Assembly: GCA_028386065.3 (NCBI GenBank)
Contig: JAKUCV010000840.1
Span: 137,205-201,204, forward strand
Source: Turnera subulata
Taxonomy: Eukaryota > Streptophyta > Magnoliopsida > Malpighiales > Passifloraceae
Direction: 5' to 3'
Length of the DNA: 64,000 nt
The stretch's first letter is position 1, and each line of letters starts with the position of its first letter. The notes below the pieces were generated by a model that worked only from the letters and a program-made list of their open reading frames with translations, searched no databases and was not told the origin of the DNA. The position numbers and the translations under genes are program-made. Shown one piece after another: positions 1-13,655 of this stretch.

Positions 1-2
1 CA

Positions 3-1383
3 TCAGTTGCTGCTCCTTCTTCTTCAATACCTGCCCAGATGATGTTATTTCCCAAGGGCAAAGCACTAGCCAAAGCATCGCAGACAGCTGAACCCGAAGA
101 TTCTCGAGAACCTGAGGCTAATCCTCCTCCACTCACAAAGACCAATGCTTCTCCACAATTGGTTTTGGCCTCGACCAAACGCAAATCAAACCCAGCCATT
201 AGCAAGTCTGTTCCTGCCTATAAAAAGCCCAGGTCTTCTGCCACAGCCAAAGGGGCTCAGAAAATGCCTGCTGAGCCAGCAGCCTCTGATACTGACTCAG
301 AAGTACGGCTGGTTTCTTCCTCGGCCAATCGGAAACGACGCGTCAATAGCAAGTCTACACCTGCTCAGAAAAAGAAGAAATTTTCTGTCACGGAGAATGG
401 AAAGCAGAAAGTCTCTGCCAAGTGTGATGATGAATCATCCAAGAATGTACCTACTTTTGTTGAACCTTATTTAGTCAAGCTAGGTGATTATGATGGCCTA
501 GGTATCTCTGCTTCGTTAAAACACCGCCTCTTAACCTCTTTGATAACATCACCATTAACATATTGTGCTGCTGGTGTTGGTGAGTTTTATACTACCATGG
601 TTCCACACAAACATGATGGTCAACTTACGCACATCACTGGTTCTTTTTTAGGCATTGAAATAACTGTCTCTGAACAAATTGTCAAAAGGGTACTTGGTTT
701 GCCTCTTTCGCATATTAGGTATTTTTGTCCACGCTATGGCACTCCACATACTCCTAAAGGCACCCCTGATTTAGACACACAACCTGCACTTCTCTTTCGA
801 GATCCATATTTACACAAAGACAAATGGGAATATATGATGTTGTCTCCTTTTGATAGGGCTTTGTTTCTTGTTATGACTAAATGCATCATGCCCCATCCTG
901 ATCATCCCACCGACATTTCTTTCTTTGATTTGTGGGTCCTGGCATGTCTCATTCATAGGAGCCCTATTTGTTTTTCCCATATCATTGTGTCTCACATGAC
1001 TGACAAACCTGCATATAAATCTTATGGCCTTCTTATCACTCGTATAGCTCGACTTTCTAAGGTTAAAATGCAGGATAAGGACTTGATTTCTTGCAAAGAA
1101 CTCACTACAGCATATTTGGACAAACATGTTAGTGCCGAAAAAGCAGTGCAAGGCCAATCAAGATGATCTACTTGCACAAACAGTGGCCAAGGTTGATGAT
1201 GTTCACTCTCTCGTCACCGATCATGCTACTCAAATTGGAGATATTGCTGCTAATCAAGTTAAGATTCTTGAGCTTATTTCTAAGAAGTCCTCTCGGGTTC
1301 CTCCTGTCTCGGTTTCGCCAACAGCCCCTGTACCTCCTCCATCCGAAGCCTTTGAAGATGCTCGAGACTATAGTGTGGCCTGA
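3..1383 (+). pseudogene. env-like 3' ORF of a SIRE/Maximus-type copia element (plant transposon protein domain), partial and frameshifted
   Basis: The frame is open from base 3, so the protein enters from outside the window; the first ATG inside is at 39. It has a Lys/Arg/Ser/Pro-rich N-terminal region, then a globular block (from about VEPYLVKLGDYDGLGIS to the VLGLPLSHIRYFCPRYG stretch and beyond) that I recognise as the domain usually named putative plant transposon protein. The first frame stops at 1164-1166. An overlapping frame beginning near 1126 continues with a heptad-like coiled-coil segment (DDLLAQTVAKVDDVHSLV) and a Pro-rich tail, ending at TGA 1381-1383, so one frameshift lies near 1126-1160. 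It sits just upstream of a polypurine tract and long LTR, the position of the env-like ORF in SIRE elements. Domain recognition is by eye; the env-like role is inferred from position and layout. Confidence 0.6.
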
Positions 1384-1980
1384 TCTTTATTTCTCTGAGC
1401 TCACCATGTTTTATTGCCTACATCTGTTTGTTTTAACCATGTTCATTACTTTGATCTAATTATTTCTCTCTGTCATTATGGCTTTTGGATTATAGTTTTT
1501 GGCTATGTACACAGGGGTATATTATAGTAGATAGTCCTACTTTTGACTATCTACTCGGCTAATACTCTGTTATAGGATGTTAACTTATGGTTATATTCTT
1601 CTCTCATTTCTTTTCTATGCATGTTGATCGATTTATTTGGTTCTCCAAATGTTTGCCAGCGAAATGCGTTTTTGGTTGATTGCTCGTTCCTTTTTACGTG
1701 TTTGAATATTGTGTTGCCATGAATCTTAATATTTTTCGAAGTTTGACTAGATGGTCATTTTATCTATTTGTTCTGCCCCGTAGTGCTTTTAGTCTCATTT
1801 ATGTTTTCACGGTTGTTAAAAAGGGAGAAAGGTTGGACATTTGTACATTTGTTCCTGATGCCTTGTGTTTTTTACTTCTAGTCTCTTTTATTCGTTTTTG
1901 AAAACTTGTTGGCATAGAAGTTTTTAAATAGGGGGAGCTATTTGATATGCTATCAAAATATCCATGTTTGACATCAACAA
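1384..1980 (+). other. 3' untranslated spacer of the SIRE-like element
   Basis: About 600 bases between the end of the env-like ORF and the polypurine tract. There is no credible coding frame; open frames here are short and lack recognisable motifs. A Lys-rich scrap near 1817 is followed by a first purine-rich stretch around 1931 (gggggagcta), which may be a second, upstream polypurine tract. Confidence 0.5.
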
Positions 1981-1993
1981 AAAATGGGGAGAA
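1981..1993 (+). other. Polypurine tract before 3' LTR
   Basis: The purine-rich run aaaatggggagaa directly precedes TGTTGATT, the expected plus-strand primer position for an LTR retrotransposon read on the plus strand. Confidence 0.65.
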
Positions 1994-3560
1994 TGTTGAT
2001 TTATGTCCCTGATTATCAACTTGGATGAAAATGTGTTTATTTGGTTTTTAGTTGATTGTCAAATTGGAATATCAAAATTAGTGTTCTTAAAAATTTTTAA
2101 AATCGGTTTCAGCTTTACATGAAAATAGCTTAAACATTACTGGGCTAAACTTATAAGTTTCCTATAAACATTCCAACTTGTATGAACAAACAATCAGCCC
2201 AGCTCTTTACTTGGTTAAGTATATATTTGGATCTTGATTCAATACCAATCAGCCCATGTCTCGTCCTTGGGCTTGTCAAAATATCTTTTGGAATTTAAGC
2301 CCATGTGTTTGTATGCTCATTTAAAAGCCCGCTTACATGTCTTTAAATGGTGTGACGTCTTTTCAATAAAATGAGAGCTGAATATCCAGTTTTTGAAGTT
2401 ATATGCATGTGAGAGTTAGAAGCCAAAACCAACGGCTCTTTCTCTATTGTTGTCTTCAACCTTTAGACTTGTACCTTTTCTTCTTCCTCTACCTTATCCC
2501 CTATATATCTTCTAGACTTTTCAAGACCAAAAGAGCTAAGAGTAAATAGACGTTTTTCTTGTCCTTGGTGGAGAGCCAAGACAATTCAATAACTCTTTTG
2601 TGTGTTAGAGAAGGAAGGTACACTTCCAAGTGTATACACATGAGAGGAAAATGGAGAGGAGCTAAAAAATTTCACCAATCAAATGTTGTGGCTGTTTTTC
2701 TATCTTATTAGAGTGCTAAGATGTGAAGAAAGGATTCTAGAAGGCACAAGAGAATAAAAGATGCATTTTGAAGATTTGGCTATTTGGGCAGTAAGTTTTG
2801 TAAGTCATTTGCCACCATATCTTAAGCCTTCTTATGGAAAAAAAGCTCTCTTTTGTCCCACCTTGAATTATATCCATTGAGAGCCATTTAAAGGAGTATA
2901 AATAGGTCATTTCCTTCATGAGAAGAGTATCAAGGCAAGCAATTGAAGAATGGGCTAATTGAGTTGAAGCTTGCTAATTGAGCTTCCTTCATGAGAAGAG
3001 TGAGTCACTCTTGAGTTGGTGAAAAATTCTTCCTTGAGTGAGATTGGGCAGATTTTACTTAAGGGGTTGTATAGGTTTGAAGCTTGACCATTAGAAAAAG
3101 TTTTGGGTATAGGTTTGAGGGTGAGCCTTTGAAAACTCTTGTATAGGTTTAAGAGTGAACGTTTGAAAACTCTTGTATAGGTTGGAGAGAAAGCCTTGGG
3201 AAAACTCTTGTAAAGGTTTGAGCTTGATCCTTTGAAAAAGCTTTGTTGTAAGTGGTTGGACTTCACATTGGAAAAAGTCACATAGTGGATTTTTGAAATC
3301 TCAAGGGGGAGCCTTGAGTAGTAGATGTACCCATAGGGTTTAGGGGGAACCACTCTAAATCTTTGTGTTGTCTCTTTCGTGTGGATTCCTTTTCATTTTT
3401 GCTCGTGATCATTCATTACTTTTCCAGTTTTTTGTGCCATTTCAGTTACAAAATACAACCTTGTCTTTGTTGCAGTTCGGTGCGAAAAGAGTTACGAAAT
3501 TCAATGTTCTTCTCTATTAGTTAATTCAACCCCCCTTCTTGGCTAGTTTGGGCCTATATT
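1994..3560 (+). mobile_element. 3' LTR of a SIRE/Maximus-like Ty1/copia element
   Basis: Starts with TGTTGATTTATG right after the polypurine tract. It contains a possible TATA element near 2500 (ccctatatatc), an AATAAA near 2367, and a run of short tandem repeats. Near its end come the phrases gggggagccttgagtagt and ggaaccactctaaatc and a C-rich stretch (ttcaaccccccttc), all features I associate with SIRE-type LTRs. The right boundary is uncertain by tens of bases because no clear terminal CA or TSD was found before the microsatellite. Confidence 0.6.
3063..3241 (+). repeat. Tandem ~34-bp repeat inside the LTR
   Basis: Five imperfect copies of a unit built on ttgtataggtttgag followed by cctttgaaaactc, about 34 bases each with a longer first copy. 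Open frames read across this array on either strand are products of the repeat, not genes. Confidence 0.8.
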
Positions 3561-3572
3561 TTTTCGTTAAAC

Positions 3573-5390
<1,818 letters not shown>

Positions 5391-5409
5391 TATATATATA
5401 TATATATAT
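5391..5409. repeat. (TA)n microsatellite
   Basis: A short TA run lies immediately upstream of the LINE relic and may mark its 5' truncation junction. Confidence 0.8.
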
Positions 5410-5410
5410 G

Positions 5411-7052
5411 AGAGACACCTCCCATGAGAGATTAAAGAGAAACATCTGGCAGTCTAGGGATGGTAAGAAGAAGATCCACTGGCTAGCCTGGGATAAACTT
5501 TGCAGGAATAAATCAACTGAGGGTCTGGGTTTTCGAATGTTGGAAGCCTTTAATTTGGCATTCTTGGCTAAACAAGGATGGCGAATTATTGAGCATCCCA
5601 ATTGCTTACTATTCCGTATCTTGAAGGCTAGGTATTTCCCTCGGTGTTCATTTCTTGAGGCCCCTATTGGTCACAATCCGAGTTATACCTGGTACAGTTT
5701 CTGCCGAGCCAAAACTGAGGTAGAGAAAGGAGTTAGATGGCTGGTTGGGGATGGTAGGAATGTGAAGATATGGGGTGATAGTTGGCTTCCTTTAAATGCT
5801 AACCCAAGAATTCAATCACCTGTTGTCTTTTTAGAGGATGATGCCCGAGTTATGGAGTTAATTGATACCGAGGTGGCAGATTGGAGGTATGGGTTGATTT
5901 ATTCGATTTTTTCACCTGAGTAGGCTCTCCTGGTCAAGAGTTTACCCGTAAGTGCTCGATTACCCCCAGATAAGCCCTATTGGTTCCCTGCCACATCAGG
6001 TCAGCATTCAGTGAAATCCGGCTATCTTATTGCATTATCTATCAGGCATCCCGTGAGCTGTTCTCAAAATTCTGTAGTGCCTGGGGTGTCTAATGCTTGA
6101 TGGAAGGCAAGCTGGAAGTGCAATATACCTCCTAAAATCAGGTCCTTATGTTGGAAGCTCTGTACCAATATCCTCCGTGTACGTTCAAATCTAGTACAAA
6201 GGCTTCGCTTTGGTGATATTGCATGTCCAAGATGTGGCTAGGGACAGGAGACTATCTTCCGTTTGCTGAAGGAATTTCTGTAGTCAATGTCATGTTGGCA
6301 TGCTGCTAACTTGTCCCATGTTGCTGATATTTAGGTTCCAATTGGTTCGTAAGTTGAGTGGTTGCAGTTGATTGTAGCTCGATGGAGAGCCCCTACTCTG
6401 GAGACGACTCTATGCCTTGTTTGGGCTATATGGAAATATAGGAACAGTTAGCTATTCCAACAGAGGCAAGCAATGACGAACGTGTTGGTTCAGTCTGTTA
6501 TGGATCTCCTAAAAAGCTTTCATGTGGCCAACTTGAAAGATAACCCTCAAGCCCTAAGTGGCGATGCCCACCTTATCCAGTTTATAAGATTAACACTAAT
6601 GTCGCTGTCAAGGATGATGGGATTGGGTTGGGTGCCATCATTCGTGACTGGTCTGGCAATATCAAAACTATGGCTACCCAGGTGATTCCAGCCAGGCTTG
6701 ATGCTACTTCGGGAGAAGCTTATGCAGCTAGGTTCGGGATGGGATTAGATAGGGAGCTGCAGCTCGATCAGAACATCTTAGAAGTGGACTCCCAAAACGT
6801 TGCACTAGCTATACGCTCCAATGCTTTGCCCTCTACACCGATCGGACAAGTGATCGGGGATATCATTCACCTATCTAGTTCCTTCTCTTCTTTTTCTACT
6901 TCATTTATTGCACGTAGTGGTAATCAGGCCGCGCACAGTGTGTGTGCCAATTAGCCTTTTCTTTTTCACTAGAGCATGTTTGGTTCTCCTGTTTTCTGAC
7001 GCATATTACTTCTACTGCTTCTCATGATGTATTACTCAGCCTTGAGCAATAA
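5411..7052 (+). pseudogene. 5'-truncated L1-type LINE relic: end of RT, zf-RVT region and RNase H
   Basis: The first block (to 5923) reads as the end of a plant LINE reverse transcriptase plus the zinc-binding RVT region, with family phrases WLAWDKLCRNKSTEGLGFR, FNLAFLAKQGWRII and VRWLVGDGRNVKIWGDSWLP. Several stops follow between 5920 and 6590 (for example TAG at 5921-5923). A second block, about 6590-6954, is the RNase H-like domain (GLGAIIRDWSGN, then a conserved Glu in SGEAYAARFG, EVDSQN and the terminal AARSGN-like ARSGNQAAH). A one-base shift restores a C-terminal tail ending near 7052. The endonuclease, most of the RT and all upstream parts are missing, which is typical of an old 5'-truncated insertion. 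No poly(A) tail or TSD was found. Confidence 0.85.
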
Positions 7053-8400
7053 GCAATCAAAGTCTATCTTTGCCCTAGAAAACATATATTTTGATTATAA
7101 ATATTGTTCTTTAATATTTTTTTGTATAATTTTATTTCCGATATTTACAGTAATTATCTTGTTTTCTTTTTACCAAAAGTTATTGATTTCAATACTTATA
7201 TTTTCTTACAATTTGACCCTTTATTTCTTTATATATAAATTTTAATTATCAAGTATAAAAATAAATAATCGAAAAAACACGTAAATTTTATGTATACTAC
7301 GTCTACTACATCTTGGGAATTAATTTAAATAATATATATACTTCACTAATATTTTTTATTTGTTCACTTTTATCTTATTTTTTATCATTTATTTTTCATT
7401 CTAAAAATATTTTATTAACAAAAATTTCATAAATTTTTAATAATGATCTATTTTTTGTATTTATATTAATTCTCTGTTGTTTATATTTCATTTCCAATAT
7501 TACTAATTTTAATTAATAAAGTGGTGTGGTAATTTATTTAATTTATTTCTATTTTATTCTATGACTAGAACTATTGTTTTGACATTGTCCTTCTTTTTAC
7601 TTTTTTTATTATAAATAATTTATATTAATAAATTTTTTACCATTTTTTATGATAAATGTCTCTTTTCAAACTTTATATTAATTTTCTACCATTTTTTTTA
7701 AATCTTATTTACTTTAATTTATAATCTACTATATTATTTTACTTAATACTTTATGCCAATATATGAGTGTAAATATTCAATTATTTTTCCTGAAATTTTC
7801 ATATTTTATATAAAATTTATATTTTTCTATAATTATTTTCTAGGGTTAATTTTTTCTCTAAGTTAATTGCATTAGTTTTATCACTTCACCTCCTTTTATA
7901 AAATTTTTATACTATTCAAATCTATTTTACAAAATTATAGTTTCATTTTTATAAAAATTTTATTAGTCATGTACTTCATTATTTTTTTCTTATATATATA
8001 TTAGTATTTAAGGTAGTAAAATAGCTTTTAAGTTTTTGTATGAAGGTAAATATTCTATGGATTTTTCGTTCCTTAATTATTCGTCAATTTTATCCATTAT
8101 ACCACATTTTATTATATTATAGTTATTATAAATAAATATTTAATATGTATGTATGAAAACAAAAATAGGACAGTAGTTTCCTATTCTTAATGTGATTGGA
8201 ATGGTAGGTAATTTCCTATGTTCTTTTAATATTTCAATAACTCTACATATTTTTTTACAAATAAATCTAGTATATGTTTGCTACAATTTTAAAAATTAGA
8301 GTATGATAATAAATATTTTATGAAATTTTTTTACATTTTCTTGACATTTATATTTCTCTATTGTTAGTCCTCTGCCTCCACATCAAAAGGTTGAACCGAA
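7053..8400. other. Extremely AT-rich non-coding block
   Basis: Long stretches of T and A with almost no G/C and no reading frame worth reporting. It is noticeably more AT-rich than either flank. It could be LINE 3' flank, a matrix-attachment-like region or degenerate repeat; nothing specific can be assigned. Confidence 0.6.
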
Positions 8401-8710
8401 AAGCTCGACATCACCCTGATCAGCAGTGCCACCTACCTCCAATAAGAAAAATTGTCGTTGTTTGCAATGGTGTCCCTGATGAGCAGGTTGTTTAGTGGTT
8501 GCCAATTTCGTACTCTAAACAACACGTACAATAGGAATTATCACTTCCTTGATAGAATGAGAAGTATACACCCCAAAATTAAAATTAGAAGATACCCCTC
8601 TCAACCGTTGGGCCTATACTTCTTAGCAATACCATAAGCCTCACAAACAATGCGAGGTCTCTTTTTCGTGATTTCAACTTACAAATCTTCAACCAAAATA
8701 CCCCAGCGCC
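8401..8710. other. Unassigned sequence left of the hAT element
   Basis: Short open frames exist on both strands (one on the minus strand includes a KKRPRIVCEAYGIAKKY-like phrase), but I do not recognise a family and the frame closes quickly. Confidence 0.35.
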
Positions 8711-8718
8711 CCCATTCC

Positions 8719-9287
8719 TAGACCTGGCAAAATGGGTATTGACACGACAACCCGACACGAACCCGACACGAAATTAGCAGGTATAGGTCAGAGATTTTCA
8801 ACCCGTTTAGTTAAATGGGTTGACCCGACACGACACGAAAATTAGCAGGTCAGGTGCGGGTTGACCCGCCAACCCGATGGGTACCTGTTTATGACACGAT
8901 TATATTTAGGTTATAGATATTTTACTAATTTAATACAATGCTTAAGGTCAAAGTTACTAAAATTATCTAGAAATATTTTTATAAATGCTTTAAATATCAT
9001 TACATTATGATTCTAGAATTTATAATTTTATTTAATATATGAGAAAATCTAATTATATGCCTATTTGCTTAGAAAATATAACGACTTGTGCAAAATATGA
9101 AAAATTTCAAACTGATTTTTAGGCTTGCTAGATTTAATAGGTAACCCGCGGGTCAACCCGAACTCGACACGATAATAAACGGATTGGACACGACACGACA
9201 CGATTATTAAATGGGTTGGGTCGGGTTGAAGAATTAGAACTCGTTTACCTGTTCAACCCGACACGATAACATGAATTGCCAGGTCTA
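8719..9287. mobile_element. Non-autonomous hAT-type element (569 bp) with perfect 8-bp TSD
   Basis: The ends are inverted: TAGACCTGGCAA on the left and TTGCCAGGTCTA on the right. The 8 bases CCCATTCC occur immediately outside both ends (8711-8718 and 9288-9295), and an 8-bp duplication is the signature of the hAT superfamily. Subterminal regions are packed with short motifs such as cccgacacgac and gggttgacccg on both strands, as expected for transposase binding. There is no coding capacity, and the centre is AT-rich. Confidence 0.9.
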
Positions 9288-9293
9288 CCCATT

Positions 9294-9317
9294 CCCCCCC
9301 CCCCCCCCCCCCCCCCT
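9294..9317. repeat. Poly-C homopolymer (about 24 C)
   Basis: An uninterrupted C run begins within the right copy of the hAT target duplication and abuts the end of the copia remnant. Its length is prone to sequencing error. Confidence 0.85.
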
Positions 9318-9461
9318 TATAATGATTCAACTTTACAGGATGTATAAAATTAGAGATTTACACAACATTCAAGCCTATCACTAGTATAAAGTTCTATCCC
9401 TATCTTAATGAACTACATATCACTGCTACAATTAACCTCAATAACATCATAAGTATCCACA
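9318..9461 (-). mobile_element. 3' LTR remnant of copia element B
   Basis: Read on the minus strand, TGTGGATACTTATGATG starts at 9461 directly after a polypurine tract (gtttgaggagggat, 9462-9475), so this is the 3' LTR start. The far end is lost near the poly-C run. No matching 5' LTR was seen to the right of gag. Confidence 0.6.
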
Positions 9462-12400
9462 TCCCTCCTCAAACTAAGCTCGGTAACACTGAGAGATTGA
9501 GTTTGTTGCGGAGGGAAAGAAACCTGGTAGTGGACAATGGCTTGGTCAGGATGTCTGTTAACTGTTCTTCACTGTGTATAAACTAGACTCGAATTTGTTT
9601 CTTTGCCACTAAGACTCGAACAAAGTGGTAGTCAATTTCCACATGCTTTGCGCGTCCCTTGAGCACTGGATTCATACTGAGGAAGGTTGCTCCAAGATTA
9701 TCACACCAAAGTGTTGGGAGAGTAGAAGAAATACCAAGCTCATGTAACAATTGTTGCAGCCAGACGACCTCGGCAGCCCCATCAGCCAGAGACATGTATT
9801 TTGCCTCCGTTGAAGAATGGGCGACAATGCATTGTTTTCTGGAGCCCCAAGAAATCAAGTTAGTGCCAAGAAAGACCAAGAAGCCTTCAGTGGATTTTCT
9901 ATCGTCTAGATTGCTGGCCCAATCGGTGTCGGTGAAAAATTGTAGGTCAAGCGTTAGAGACCTGGAGACGACAAGACCAAGTCATTTAGTCGACAGCAAG
10001 TAACGTAATATATGTTTCACGACAGTGTAATGAGCCTGAGTAGGAGCTTGCAAGAACTGACTAACATTTCCAACAGCAAGTGCAATATTTGGACGAGTGA
10101 TGGATAAATAATGGAGCGAACCAACAATGGTCCGATATACCGTTGGATCAAGAAGAAGATCATCAGCCGTGGAGTGCAAGTGGACGGAAGTGGAGGATGG
10201 AGTTTGTACCGGTTTGCAAGTTACCATGCCGGCCTTTTTGAGCAACTCATTGATATACTTCTGCTGGGTGAGAAGTATACCAGTCTTGGTTGTAGCCACT
10301 TCGATACCTAGAGAGTAATTTACATTGCCAAGATCGCGTAAAGCAAACTCTGAATTAAGAGTGGCAAGAAGTCGGGACAAAAAGGAAGGCTAGTTACTGG
10401 TGAGTATGATATCATCAACGTAAACCAGTAAACAAACAAGGATTCCGTCATGATTGTAAATCACCAATGAAGGATCAGAGCGTGAGATAGAGAACCCATT
10501 GCTCACCAGATAAGAACTAAGATGGGAATACCAGGCCCGAGGAGCCTACTTGAGCCCATAAAGCAAACGCTGGAGACGACAAACATGGTGTGGCCGATCT
10601 GTGTCAACAAAACCAGTAGGTTAGGCCATGTAAACTTCTGCACTGAGATCACCATGCAGAAAAGCGTTACGCACATCAAGTTGTTTCAAGGACCATCCCC
10701 ATGTTGTAGCAAGTGTCTGAATTAGATGAATAGTGGTGGGTTTAACAACTAGACTGAACGTGGCATCATTGTCAATTCCTTCACGTTGATGATAACCCAT
10801 AGCAACTAATCGGGCCTTGTATCGTTCCACTGAGCCATCAAAGTTGTGCTTTATCTAGAAAACACACTTGCTGCCCACAATGTTCATGTGTGGAGCGCGA
10901 GGAACCAAACGCCAAGTCTTATTCTGAAGCAAGGCATTCATCTCCTCGGCCATAGCAACTCTCCATACCCTGTGCTTTTCAGAATTCGTATAACAAGTTG
11001 GTTCTATAGTGGGGTTAGATTGGGTCTGAATGGTGTTTGCTGTTGGAGAAAAACGTTTGGTCGGTCGTGGATTTTGTCGTAAAGTTATTGTATGTCATCG
11101 GGGAGGAGCTGGCGATGGTGTTGGTGATGAAGGAGGAGAGGAGGTAGGCGTGGTAGCCGTACCGGAGGACTGTGACGAGGCGGCAGTTGTACCAGAAGAC
11201 GAAGACACAGACACAACTGGACTAGAAGGTATGTTAGGATTTATAGGAGTAGACTGAGTAGAAGAGCGTGAACCAGCAGAAGTATTGGTAGGATTAGGAG
11301 GCTGAAGTCTCAGGAAAATAACGGTTAGGGGTATCGTGGTCCAAGAATCAAAGTTGTATTGGGGCACAGATGAGGAGAGAGTGGGGTTGGACTTACTCCA
11401 TTTCTGAAAAACACTCTCAAAGAAATAGACATGTCTAGCAATATACATCCTGTGATCAGATAAGGATAAACATCTACAGCCATGATGAGATGAGCTATAG
11501 CCTATGAAAAGACATGGAAGTGATCTGTACTCTAGTTTTGTTACGATTATAGGGACGTAGGTGGGGAAAACAGAGACACCAAAAAACTCTTAAGAAACTA
11601 TACTTGGGAATAGAGTGGAACAAAGTCTCTTGTGGGGACTGATCGGCAAGAATTTTAGTGGGCATCCGATTAATAAAGAAAAGCTGTGTCAAAAGCATAA
11701 TGCCAATATTAAGAAGGCAAATTTGCTGTAGAGATTAGAGTGAGTCTGGTCTCCACTAAATGACGATGGCATCGTTTAATGGCTCTATTTTGTTCATGAG
11801 TATGAGGGCACATGACCCAAGATGAATGCCTATTTTGGTGAAAAATTGATTTAAATATCTATATTTGCCACCCTAATCAATTTGGACTTGTTTTATTTTG
11901 CGCTCAAATTATCGTTCAACAAGCACTTGAAACATGAGAAACACGTTAAAAACATCAGATTTGAGAGCAATAGGATAGAACCAAATAAATTTACTATAAT
12001 CATCCATGAAGATAACATAGTATTTATGATGCTCACTACTAAGAATTGGAGCAGGACCCCATACATCACGATGAATAAGATCAAGAGGATGCTCACTACG
12101 ACTAGACCTGAGAGACAAAGGCTCATGACACATTTTTCCCATTGGACAATGAAAGAAAGGCACAACAGGAGAAGACGATACTACTGGCCATTTATTCAAA
12201 CCCAAAACAATTTGCTGGACTCTTAAATGGGGATGACCCAGACGCTGATGCCACATGGACTGTGTGGTACGAAGAGCAAAAAACAATTATGAAGAAGAGG
12301 AAGATGAAAATCGGAAGAAGCTGCTGTCACTCGGTCCTCGGAGCAGGAGCTTCCGTGTTGCCTGATCCTTAATACAAAAGAAAGTGGGGTAAAATTCAAA

Positions 12401-13655
12401 AAACACGTTATTGTCCTTGGCAAATTGTTGGACGGAAAGCAAGGACTTAGTAACATGGGGTACATGAAGAACATTACTAAGGTGAAAAGATTTAGCTTGG
12501 GTAGTGAAGGTGGAGTGCCCAATACCTGCTATACAGAGGTTTGCACCATTGCCAACCTGCAAAGCATCAGAGCCATGATAATCGTTATACTGAGAGAGAA
12601 TGCTAGGATCTGGAGTGACATGGTGAGAGGCCCCAGTGTCCGAAAAACACTGATCAGTAGAGTAGGAGGCAGTGTTAGCCGTGGGCCCAAGGAAAGAATC
12701 AAACCGACTATAACAATCAGGTGCAGTATGTCCCTGCGACCACAAATCTAATGGCGAGGCCGAGAGTCATTCGAGCTCCAAGGAGGGCGAGATTGATTGG
12801 AAGAGGACTTACCCCCTCTGCCACCATGACGGCCACAGTCGCCACCTTGAAAACCACCTCGGCCGCGACCTCCCTGGCCACCACGAGAAGGATAACCAGA
12901 GTGAGCAAGATTGGCAGTGGGAAACTCATCAACAGATGAATTAGGAACTTTAAGGGCAGTAGAAGAAGAGGCAACAAGTGGTGGACAGATTGAGTAGCTT
13001 CAGAGGATCATCTGTAAGACATTCCCGGCTCATCAATAAACTCTGAAGTTCAGAGAAACTTACAGTTTCGAGACGAGCATTAAGGGTAGTCACCAATGGG
13101 TGAAACTCAACCCGAAAAACCCCTGAAATTATGAAGATTAAACTCCATAATGGTTAATGGTTTTCCTGCAGGAGACAAGGAGTCAGACAGATTTTTGGCA
13201 CGATTAAGATCTCCATGGGCAGTCTCATCAGGAGGTTGAGTAAGGCGCTGAAGAGCCATGTGGAAAGCAAGCACTGGAGACTGATTGGGTGAGGCAAGAG
13301 ATTCCTCATGGGCAAGCCAACCCTCCCTGGAAGTCTGTTTGCCCACAATAGTGGAAAACACACCGAGGGAGAGAGAAGACAAGATGGAATTGAGCACATG
13401 TTTGTCTTGTTCATACCAGTGAAGAAACACTGGATTTTCTTCCTGGTCACCGAAATTACCAACAGCAGTAGGCGCAAGGCAAGGAAACGTGCCATCCACA
13501 TAGCCCATGACGCCTTGATCGATGAGAAAAGGTTCGATCTGGGCACGCCAGAACACGTAATTCAATTCGGTAAGCTTGATGGACACATATTGTTGAGAAT
13601 TGGAGAGTGTGCATTGAAAATGATGAGTGTGCATTTTACACTCATTTTCGGTCAA
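9462..13655 (-). pseudogene. Decayed Ty1/copia gag-pol (element B)
   Basis: Order on the minus strand from the right is gag, protease, integrase, reverse transcriptase, RNase H, which is the copia order. Gag (13655 to 13107) has the plant copia start VSIKLTELNYVFWRAQIEPF and GYVDGTFPC. Protease lies at 12745-12287 with SDTGASHHVTP. Integrase follows (12286-11500) with WHQRLGHPH, the zinc-finger cysteines and DDYSKFIWFY. RT spans about 10830-9982 with [27 protein letters not shown] and a YVDD box around 10400. RNase H ends near 9583 with SSTEAKYMSLADG and the WCDN motif. Several frameshifts and stops separate these blocks. The integrase-RT linker near 11100-11450 is Ser/Thr/Pro-rich. The 5' LTR is absent, so the element is truncated. 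Confidence 0.9.

Noticed and set aside
2955..3353. 132-codon minus-strand frame with repeated Tyr/Lys/Ser segments
   Set aside because: It reads across the ~34-bp tandem repeats of the SIRE-like LTR and has no domain.
11030..11448. Val/Glu/Asp-rich plus-strand and Ser/Thr/Pro-rich minus-strand frames
   Set aside because: The minus-strand sequence is the low-complexity linker between integrase and RT in copia B; the plus-strand frame is its shadow.
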